Part shown: piece by piece, positions 56,601 to 64,000 of the stretch | How the letters are laid out: the number at the start of each line of letters is the position of its first letter | Position numbering within the stretch: the first letter of the stretch is position 1 | Assembly: GCA_903813345.2 (NCBI GenBank) | Contig: CAIIXF020000002.1 | Coordinates: forward strand, 17,431,467 to 17,495,466 | DNA from: Owenia fusiformis | Taxonomy: Eukaryota; Annelida; Polychaeta; Sabellida; Oweniidae | Reading direction: 5' to 3' | Length of the DNA: 64,000 nt | Program-made: the position numbers and the translations under genes | The notes under the pieces: model-generated | What the model was told of the DNA's origin: nothing | The model's database searches: none | What the model saw: only the letters and a program-made list of their open reading frames with translations

Positions 56601-59600
56601 TAGGTAGCACGCCTGTGATGTCACAAACGATTGACAAGAATTTAAACCCTGCTTCAGTAAACTTAATTTCTTATTTTCAAGGACAATTTGGATACTTTTA
56701 AGGTCTCATGGAAGTTAACAGGAAGTGACAAAACAAAAAATGACAAGGCCATGCTGGATTTTGAAAATTTTTTGAACCAAGATAACAGAGTTCTGTTTGG
56801 ACCTCCAGTCAGTTTAACTAGTTCCACATATCATTTACATGACCAGGAACACAGTTGAAATGGTCAGAATGACCATAAACATGATAGAATAACCTTTTCA
56901 GCCCTCTGAAAATGTGACTAAAAAATAGCTAAGAGTAGGTGCTCAGGAAAGGTCACTGAACAGAATATTTTGACTTTTTCAGAAAATGTGCCCAATATAT
57001 TGCTCTAAATGATACAATTCAAAAAAATTTGATATCATTCTTAGAAAAAGAAAAAATTGAAAAAAACTGAATTGAAAATCGATCTATTTTCCTTTTTACT
57101 ACAGCCATTATTGTTTCAGACGATTTTTTAAAATTTCAAAGATTGTGTCATTTAGAGCAATATATTGGACACATATTCTGAAAAAATCAAAAGATTCTGT
57201 TCATTGACCTTTCCTGAGCACCTACTTTTAGCTATTTTTCAGTCACATTTTCAGAGGGCTAAAAAGGTTATTTTATCATGTTTATGGTCATTCTGACCAT
57301 TTCAATTGTGTTCCTGGTCATGTAAATGATATTTGTAACTAGTTAAACTGACTGGAGGTCCAAACAGAACTCTGTTATCTTGGTTCAAAAAAATTTCAAA
57401 ATCCAGCATGGCTTTGTCATTTTTTGTTTTGTCATTTCCTGTTAACTTCCATGAGACCTTAATTCGGGTAGGCCTAAGTCCCAAGTATGTTAGCTTTTTT
57501 TGTTATGACAACATAATCTCAAAGATAGTCCATAAATTAATTTAGGAATGTGTTTTTGATCCAACCACCCCTATGAAAAAATAAAAGCGCCCGCTTGGGT
57601 CGCCTGCCCACCTGTAAAATACAGGTAACTCTTAGATCTAGAGTCCATTTCACTGCTTCATTTCGTCAGTAGAACGGCAAAAATAAGAAATTGGGAGACC
57701 ATTGTGCAATAATATATGGAAAAGTATATTCATAATGTACATGAATGACATTTGTATATTACAGATTTTTTAGTTTTTTGTGCAATAAGCCTGTGCCGTC
57801 TTGTAATTTGAAGAATTTCAGCCATGTTAATCTTATTGAAAATAACATGGCAGAGAAACATCCAAATACAGAGCTGTCAAGTGTCCCGCGAATGGCGGGA
57901 TTATCCCGCGAATTTGATCAAAATTTGGCTAATTCGCGTGTCCCGCAATGTCCCGCGAAGTCCCGCAAATGTCGGCTTTGACCTCCGCGAATTTTCAAAA
58001 TTGTAACAATCCCCGAAGCTAAACCCTTCTCCGAATCCGAGCAGTTTTCCGAAACCCAGTTGTTCGAAAATAAGGGGATCTTATCTTAAAAATACAATTT
58101 CTTTAATTGGAATCACGTTAACATCATTGCAAAATTAGGCTAAATATGCTAAGTCAATACGTTAATTGTTTAATGTTTAGCCTACGAAAGTTCATGGGTA
58201 ACTTGAGAACTAGAAAATACAACCAAATACTTTTCGAACGTACAATAGCAATATTTCTCACCTAACGTCTGCATAATTTTAGGAACGTATTTTAAACACA
58301 TGATAGCCAAATATATCAAGATACTATATCTGCCTAATGTAGTTATGTAGTGTTCAAAAAGTTTTGAAACATATTTTATCTAGATCCTTCAGAAATTAAC
58401 TTATCCAATAAATTACTGTACTAGCTCTAGTATCTTGCATGACTCGTTCATAAAATTCTTTAATTCTACCTCGTTCCCAATACGTCCTCAGACAGACAAG
58501 AAATTGAAATCACACCCGTTTGTTTGCGTGACAGAATATGCCACGCAAAAATACTTATACGCACTTTCTCTGATTATTGTCAAGCAAATACAGTTTAGGA
58601 GAAGAAAATAAAAAAACAAATGCCGGAAACGAAGGCCGAAAATCAAATTCCAAGTGATTAGGTTTAGAATGCTTTGTTCTTTCATGATTTGATAAGAGAC
58701 AGAGACTAAGAAATTAAATGCGACGAAATATTTTGACAACGTAATATTGTATACTGTTTTATGTTTAAAGTTCTATGCGTTAACTTATTTTATCTGTTTC
58801 AAAATGTTTCATTTTATTTTGCCTATAAAAAGAGATTGAAGAAGTTAAGATAAACTGTTCCGTAATATATATTGTGTTTTAATAACCGCTTTAAGATCAC
58901 AATGTAAAATAAATCCCCCGTTCCTGCCATTCTAGTAGCACCATGTAATGGGTGCAATTCTAAGTGAGAAAGAGAGAGAGATCTATAAACATCAGAATGC
59001 GTCCATCCCATTAATTTGGCCAAATACATGGCATGAAACTGGCGTAAGCTTAAGTTGGTACGTCCCCCTTTCTCTGGTAAATCATGACTATATTTTCGGA
59101 GTAATGGGTTTCGGACAACTGGGTTGGGTTTCGGACAACTGGGTTGACCCCTATCGGACCCCTATATGAAAAGGTACATTTTAATATATAACACAATGAG
59201 GGGTAAATGTTTCATAGTTGGTCACGAACGCCATAAGTGCAAAGAATTGTTCAGAATTTTAGAATTTTGTGTTGGATTACGGTACTCACAAGTGTGGTTT
59301 CTCTTAATAATAGTTCTATGCGTATTGTGTGGAATTGTGTTGACATTTACTTAAGTTAAGTGCATTACATGTGATAAATCAGTATCTGAAATTTTAATTT
59401 GAGTACTTTTACATTATGCCCCAATCACGCAAATCCTTTGAATGTCCTGCGACATCCCGCAAATTTAGGTGGATGTTTCGCCAATCCTGCAAATTTAGGG
59501 CACTTTGTCTAAAGAAATTGCCCCTCTGTGAAGTCTTAGGGTGGTTACCCTGTTAACTGTCCCGCAATTAGCGTGTTTGTCCCTCGAATGGTCCCGCGAA

Positions 59601-60076
59601 ATCCCGCGAATTTGATCGAAATTCGACCTATTAGCGCAATCACGCAAATTCCTTAAATGTCCCGCAAAATCCCGCGAATTTAGGCTGATGTCCCGCAAAA
59701 TCCAGCGAATTTTTGGCACTGGGTCTAAAAAATCTGTCCCGCCAGAAAATCTTTGGGGGTTGACAGTACTGCAAATATAAGAGGGCACACACTTTATAAG
59801 CCAAACTAGAAGCAATCCAAGATATACAAATGTCATTCATGTACATTATGAATATACTTTTCCATATATTATTGCACAATGGTCTCCCAATTTCTTATAT
59901 TCGCCATTCTACTGACGCAATGAAGCAGTGAAATGGACTCTAGATCTAGTTAGAAAATTTAATCTCACCTTAGTTATTTCAAAGCGATCGCCACACGGGC
60001 AGGGATAATAATAGGTTTCGGTGTCTTCGTCGTATTCAAAGTCTTCAATTTCAACCTCATCGTGATAAACAGACAT
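48786..60076 (-). CDS. DPH3: Diphthamide biosynthesis protein 3 (CSL zinc finger), complete, 3 exons
   Basis: Join (minus) 60076..59969, 51461..51387, 48848..48786, phase 0 at both joins: 81 residues plus stop. DPH3 is a small zinc/iron-binding protein that supplies electrons to the DPH1-DPH2 radical-SAM enzyme in the first step of diphthamide synthesis on translation elongation factor 2; it is also linked to tRNA wobble modification through Elongator. The CSL finger is complete: [20 protein letters not shown] gives Cys26 and Cys28, [18 protein letters not shown] gives Cys48 and Cys51. Length equals the family norm (about 82). The C-terminal exon, [20 protein letters not shown], aligns with the less conserved family tail. 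Introns of 8.5 kb and 2.5 kb are very large for such a small gene and full of repeats. Too fragmented to be seen as open frames. Confidence 0.96.
49540..51110. repeat. 180-bp tandem units with inverted partner, foldback-like
   Basis: Landmarks CCCTTTAGTTTCTAGCTCCATCC-type, GGAACTAAGATGTAAAACAT, GGTTTTAAACAAGTCCAAAA and TTGTAAATATAAGGTTTCA repeat at about 49545, 49728 and 49912 with a decayed copy near 50090. The complement (TATATTTACAAATTTTCAAA; GGACTTGTTTAAAACCTTGA) is at 50945-51110. The two sides flank the element at 50341-50849. Confidence 0.65.
50341..50849. mobile_element. Element with AGGCCTGTCAACT ends
   Basis: Left CAGGCCTGTCAACTGTCGCG, right CAAGTTGACAGGCCTG: imperfect terminal inverted repeats. 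Interior rich in TTTGCGTGACAGAAAATGTC-like and TGTCACGCA motifs, a long C-run, and AAGGTGTT units at 50690-50790. Similar motifs occur near 58490-58580 and, in TCCCGCGAA form, at 57873-57980 and 59430-59780. Confidence 0.55.
51387..51461 (-). CDS. DPH3: DPH3 exon 2
   Basis: Acceptor TTTTCCAAG ends at 51462, donor GTAAGT from 51386. 25 codons, [20 protein letters not shown] then VIYDP; second metal-binding pair CPSC. Confidence 0.95.
51780..52460. repeat. Tandem repeat, about 135 bp, five units
   Basis: ACCAAATATGAACAAAATCG (then CTCCACTACTT) occurs at about 51803, 51938, 52092, 52229 and 52365. Between them lie CAAAATGGCCGCC and CTACCAAAAGTGTCATTAG. One interval is longer (about 155). It leads to a (GGAC)n stretch at 52687-52740 and GTTCGATGGGATAAAA, a common repeat ending. 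Confidence 0.75.
53380..53920. repeat. Diverged short tandem repeat (about 40 bp)
   Basis: CACTCCCCTCCAAAAGTTTG followed by GAAA(A/C)AATTGTAATAGGTA recurs about nine times with divergence; an outlying copy sits near 54145. Confidence 0.6.
54545..54672. repeat. Hairpin
   Basis: TTAAGGTACAGCTGGAAAGT and AACATTTTGGTAAAGAATTG at left; CAATTTTTTACCAAAATGTT and ACTTTCAAGCAGAACCTTAA at right. Related fragments occur near 55125. Confidence 0.65.
54772..54897. repeat. Hairpin with CTCCCAGAATGCAACAT arms
   Basis: GGATTGACTCCCAGAATGCA at left and TGCATTCTGGGAGCCAATCC at right, about 55 bp apart. Confidence 0.65.
55586..55923. repeat. Inverted repeat, 338 bp
   Basis: GTATCTCATACTTGAGTGGG at left and CCCACTCAAGTATGAGATAC at right. 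The interior has GAGCGGGCAGGATATATTG and GCGGGCAGATATAATATATC, similar to the hairpin at 61896. Confidence 0.65.
55946..56062. repeat. Hairpin with CCCTCGG loop
   Basis: GGTTTGGATACATGGAATAT, CCCTTGGGATATACAATAC at left and GTATATCCCTCGGGATATTC, CCTGTATCCAAAACC at right; loop CCTCGGTCCCTTCGGTCTC. Confidence 0.7.
56702..57458. mobile_element. 757-bp long-armed palindrome flanked by TTAA
   Basis: Arms of about 340 bp. Left begins GGTCTCATGGAAGTTAACAG and right ends with the complement CCATGAGACC. TTAA at 56698-56701 and 57459-57462. Arms match over many landmarks (GACTGGAGGTCCAAACAGAA; CAGAGGGCT; GCTCAGGAAAGGTCA), so the insertion is fairly recent. No transposase frame. Confidence 0.8.
57634..59951. 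repeat. Inverted pair spanning 2.3 kb with TCCCGCGAA-rich interior
   Basis: Left arm 57640-57765 (AGAGTCCATTTCACTGCTTC; ATTGGGAGACCATTGTGCAA; GTACATGAATGACATTTG). Right arm 59823-59948 is its complement. Just inside lie CTGTCAAGTGTCCCGCGAAT (57876) and TTTGGGGGTTGACAGTACTG (59752), which look like the ends of an inner element. The right arm ends only about 20 bp from the DPH3 exon 1 donor. Confidence 0.65.
59969..60076 (-). CDS. DPH3: DPH3 exon 1
   Basis: ATG at 60076-60074, donor GTGAGA from 59968. 36 codons ending GDRFEITK; carries the first metal-binding pair CPC. Confidence 0.95.
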
Positions 60077-61396
60077 ATTTCATGATATAATGTAAATTCT
60101 CAAAACTTCTCACGATTTTTAAAACCGGAAACGGAAATCAATTAGTATGTCATGACACACCACAAAAGGTATCACAACACTGAATATAGCAACTTCACAA
60201 CCAGTTGCGATGAATATGATACTCATACTAATACAAACATCATGATTTAAGACAAATTGTATAGAATGTAAGCACACTACGTGTATATGATAACGCTGAG
60301 GCCCAATTCTTTCCGAGCGAAGAATGCAGTCATGTAGCCTACGGTATAGCTCCGCCAAAATTAGTAGCCGAGTACAAAAATTCTCCCATTTGTGCTTACC
60401 TGTTTATTATTAACTAAAAATGATCGTGACAAAACTAAAGTGGAACTGAGTAACCATGTTGTAGCTTTACTTTTGTCGCGCTTAACAAACGTTTAGGGCA
60501 AAGCCTCATTTTTATGATGTTTATTTGAAAATATAATTTGTCCCCTTTACCTTCAAATTGTTTGTTTACGAATGGTTTGAGAAATCAGCAGGGGCGGATC
60601 CAGGAACCAACAAGGGGGGGGGGGGCAATATTTTAGGTCAGAGAAAAAAACTTCCGTAAAATTTTATTTTGACCATCTATTTTCAATTTTGAGCTGGTGT
60701 AAGTTTTGTTTTCTCATCTTCAAAGCTCTTCGTTGATGATGCTTCAATGTACCTTTATCCTTCTAATTAACCACGCGGTACTAAATTCGACCGTTGATTC
60801 AATTTTTTGTTTGAAAAGAATTCAAGGTGTATCTTATCTTATTTGGTTCAGCGGGTGGGAATCCCTCATTTCATTTCATCATACGGCCGAACCAAAACCG
60901 ACCGACTGTCAATTTAACATTTTACTTACGAAAACGCCATTAAAATTCCTTTGGATTAATATAAAATCACGCCCGCTGATCGTACAAAATGGATAGAATG
61001 GGGGGATTAGGCGATTTCTGCAAGAAAACTCAACAAATTTGGAAGATTTATTTTTTCAAGAGAAAATTTACAACTGAATTGCCAAATGAATAGGCGCAGT
61101 GCATGACAAAATACGTTAGGTCATCTAGTATTTTTTTGAACTGATACCCTTCTAAGATATGAAACTAACTTTAAAAGTGAGCTATGTCATTAGTATTGTA
61201 ATAATAACGTCCCATATACCTATTCATTACAGGTCGTGTATACCATTGTTGCCCGATTTATAGCAAAAACATTGACGTTTGCACGTTGGTGATGATGCGC
61301 CTTTTTAAATAGATCTCATATCTTAGAAGCATCAGTTCAAAAAGAAGACGAAGCTCTCTTTCAAGAAGTCGTGAAGTCAAACGAATGCAAAGGGTA

Positions 61397-61808
61397 CACT
61401 AGAGGCAATCTGCGCGAGATTCCATTTTTTGGTTCGGTTTTTGGCGCATGCGCTTCAAATCCAGCAATTTAATTGGTTCAAATTATTTTAACGCATGCGC
61501 AATCACTAACTTATAAGAACATTTAATTTGAGATAGATGCCACTTACGTTCATTATTTCACAGCAGTCCCTACCCATGATGCACCAGATAGTGCGGGAAT
61601 ATTTTTGTTTAGTGTCAAAATAAAAAGTATACACCCAAAACAAATGTAATGACATAATATCAACCTGCCCCGGATTTGTAGACGTGTGTTGTACAAACTT
61701 AAACCGAACCGATGGCAGAAAAGCACTTTGAATCATGGGAATGAAGTACTTCCTTTAATGAAAAACCGAACCAAGTAAAAACCGAATCTCGCGCAGATTG
61801 CCCCGACT
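61397..61808. mobile_element. 412-bp element with 9-bp target duplication (Mutator-like)
   Basis: CAAAGGGTA flanks both sides (61388-61396 and 61809-61817). Ends CACTAGAGGCAATCTGCGCG and, reversed, AGTCGGGGCAATCTGCGCG, followed by AGATTC and GGTTCGGTTTTT inward. Nine-base duplications are typical of Mutator-like elements. No transposase frame. Confidence 0.68.
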
Positions 61809-61895
61809 CAAAGGGTAGAATAAGATAATTTATCCCATACTTGGACGTGTTACGGGTACATAAAACCGGTTTGTAAAAACTTATATTTTCATCAG

Positions 61896-61953
61896 CGGGC
61901 AGATATAGCTTTACGTCCCGCTCCGAGCGGGCAGATATAGTATATCTGCCCGC
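61896..61953. repeat. Short palindrome GCGGGCAGATATA
   Basis: AGCGGGCAGATATAGCTTTA then CGTCCCGCTCCGAGCGGG and GCAGATATAGTATATCTGCC. Related to 55650-55725. Confidence 0.6.
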
Positions 61954-62252
61954 AACGTCATATTCGCGGCTCGCATGTTTGTTCATAATTTGTAACGTTT
62001 GCGTAATGACTGTAAACGACAATGGAGAAAACACGGGCAATCGGGATCTGTTTGATGGTTTAAAAAAAGGGAAAGTGCATCCACCTAATCAATCAAAAAA
62101 TCGAGAAAATAAATGTGGGAATATTTGAGAGAACAGGAAAATCCGCCCACGGCCAAGAAAACAAAACTGGACATGAATATTCTAAAATATTTCCACGATT
62201 GAACAATGTGAACCAGATGACCAAGATTGGTATGGGATAAACATATTATCCT

Positions 62253-62391
62253 ATAGTCGGTTCAGGATATTGGGATTATCCCTTGGCCAATATAATATAT
62301 TTTCCCTCGGGACCTGCGGCCCTCGGGCAAATATATTATATTAGCCTCGGGATAATCCCAATATCCTGAACCTCATATAGGATAATCTCTA
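62253..62391. repeat. Hairpin with CCCTCGGGACC loop
   Basis: Arms TATAGTCGGTTCAGGATATT, GGGATTATCCCTTGGCC and TAGCCTCGGGATAATCCCAA, TATCCTGAACCTCATATAGG; loop CCTCGGGACCTGCGGCCC. Confidence 0.7.
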
Positions 62392-64000
62392 TATACTCGG
62401 ATCATACTGGTGCTGCCATCTTTATATCCTCCCAAGATGTTTTTATATGATCTTTGTGCCATTTTAAAGGGGCCAAGAAAACGTGTCGATTTTTTGTCTT
62501 GTTGAATTTTGGATCTTTTACATATACTCTAGTAGCTCATGCTGGTTGAGTATGCACTTACGCATGTCCAGGGACTTTCTCTTCAAAAATCATCTAAGTC
62601 AAGGTCATTGATCAATTTTTGCTTGGTTTCATATTTGCCACTGAAGGCGAAATAGGTCAAATGTCCACGCCCTTTACTCCGGGAATAATTCCTCCCATTT
62701 TTGTATCTCCAGAACCGTTGGACAGAGGAGGTTGTGTGACCACTCAAAAATTCTATTAGATAAATCGTCCAGTGAAAGAGTTATCCGATGGGAATAACCG
62801 AGAGTGTAGAGCGGGTATGGGGGGGGGGGTCTTCAGCCCGGGCTTCAGCCACATAAATTGATTCTTGACTGATATGTCTACACTATACGTAAAGAATAAC
62901 ATATTCACAACATAACAACCCCATAACAACCCATGAAAAAATATGTCATACTTTAATCCATATCATGGGCTATATGCGGGCTTCATAGGCTTTCATGAGT
63001 TCACTTGAAATCCCAATCTAATGAATGAAATGACTCCATCTTTCAAGCTAACAGTACTAGTACTACATACAAAAATGAACACGCGTATTATTATGCAGCC
63101 AGGCATCCTTCTAAGCAGGAGTCCAGAATCCGTACCTCAATCCAGACCTTCTTTCCAAAATTGGAGCCCTGCATACGGAGGATGGTAACCAGGGGGCTCG
63201 GGGGTCTTTAAAAGCAAGTTGGTTAAGCATGATAAAAATTTGAAGTGTTGATGGGGATGGATGGGTTCGAGCTAGCTATGGCCATGTATCAAATGTGCTT
63301 CGGTAAAGTCAAAACATCCGTACTATTTCCAAATATTATGATTTGAAAAGTATAAATGCCATATTTCAATACTTTAATTGGCTGATTTAATTTCACACAT
63401 GGTGGCATTTAATAATCTTATTTTGATAGTTAACAAAATATAATGAATAGAAATAAGAACCAAGCTATACATCAAAGATGTATTTATTTGGATCCTAAAC
63501 AACAATAAAAAGTCATTAATTTACATTTCAATTACATAAATAAACAATTCATAAGAAGAGATTAATGAATAAGAATTAAGTTATTCAGATTGCTGTTTTA
63601 AGGAGTCCGCTATCGAGATACTAGACACCCCATGTCCAAAGCATAAAGTAGAATGTCCCCGGGAAGCAAACTTACATAGACTCTTTAACACTCTTTTCAT
63701 AGAAATTAGAATTAATCATTTTGATCGAAATATTTGGTCACTTGATTAGCCCATGCTTGGTTAAGCCATTTCAACTGAACCCCAGGAACTGAATCATAAA
63801 ATGTATTTGTTTCGACTTCTTTTTCTAATAAATAATAAGTCATTCAAAAATGCATAATTGTACTAGAAATTAGATACAGAATATGTGTTACGAACTGATA
63901 TCGTTTGGAAATAAAGTTCTAAGTCACCGCCTGTTAAATGGCTTTGTCTCAGTTTGTCAATTATTTGGAAAACATTTCATACTTGAAAACAAATAAAAGT

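Larger units (their letters stand above)
55185..57640. repeat. Inverted pair spanning 2.4 kb
   Basis: Left arm 55185-55285 (TTACCTGTATTTTACAGGCA; GGCGACCCAGGCGGGCAC; GATCAAAAACACATTCCA). Right arm 57545-57635 is its complement (GGAATGTGTTTTTGATCC; GCTTGGGTCGCCTGCCCA; TGTAAAATACAGGTAA). The interval contains two hairpins and a TTAA element, so it may be a large element with later insertions. Confidence 0.6.
51462..59968. other. DPH3 intron 1 (8.5 kb)
   Basis: Almost entirely repeats as listed. The gaps 52760-53370, 53930-54540 and 58100-59400 show no recognised feature apart from short repeat pieces. Confidence 0.6.
60077..64000. other. Upstream of DPH3; no recognised gene
   Basis: DPH3 5' UTR and promoter should lie just above 60077. 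G-runs at 60616-60624 and 62819-62828. 63106-63192 is a diverged relative of 26880-26985. Short open frames (60706-60996, 61699-62040) lack family or splice support. Confidence 0.5.

Noticed and set aside
60706-60996. 96-residue plus-strand frame upstream of DPH3
   Set aside because: No domain, no splice support, and low-complexity hydrophobic content typical of AT-rich non-coding DNA.
63240-63290. GGTTCGAGCTA as a tRNA B box
   Set aside because: No matching A box or cloverleaf around it.

Overview
Eukaryotic nuclear DNA, AT-rich and intron-rich. Most of it is intron and intergenic sequence packed with inverted-repeat elements, and the coding exons are short islands with clean GT/AG splice sites. 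The gene set (CUB receptor, Kelch protein, PA14/WSCD-like sulfotransferase, DPH3, NRT2-type nitrate transporter) and the repeat content suggest a marine invertebrate animal, most likely a non-vertebrate deuterostome such as a hemichordate, echinoderm or cephalochordate. The phylum is an inference; nothing in the sequence names the species.

Layout. (1) 290-14411, plus strand: 3' part of a gene for a single-pass CUB-domain membrane protein (four exons with compatible phases). Its first intron in the window (381-11648) holds a 2.6 kb tandem-repeat array whose orientation flips (about 630-3215), a composite repeat block (about 5020-7960), and the last two exons of a Kelch-repeat gene on the minus strand (9988-8119). 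(2) 27880-18355, minus strand: a complete three-exon gene for a 553-residue nitrate/nitrite transporter of the NRT2/NNP family, with a 7.3 kb first intron containing a dead LINE, a TTAA-flanked hairpin element and several large palindromes. (3) 27881-32163: intergenic, with a decayed LTR retrotransposon end. (4) 42509-32164, minus strand: sulfotransferase gene, four exons, 5' incomplete, with a PA14-like exon upstream of a WSCD-type sulfotransferase domain. Its introns hold nested DNA transposons whose insertion sites can be read from a duplicated repeat. (5) 48633-48037, minus strand: first two coding exons of an unrecognised gene, starting only about 150 bp after the stop of (6) DPH3 (60076-48786, minus strand, three exons, 81 residues, complete), whose 8.5 kb first intron is almost wholly repeats. 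(7) 60077-64000: no recognised gene, several hairpin or terminal-inverted-repeat elements.

The genes do not form an obvious pathway. The most notable points are the animal NRT2-like transporter with both NNP glycine signatures intact, the PA14 plus sulfotransferase arrangement, foldback elements whose arms are tandem arrays, and several non-autonomous transposons whose target-site duplications can be read directly (TTAA three times, TA, TTA, and 9 bp). Exon joins were made by eye from splice signals and reading phase; no search or alignment was run.
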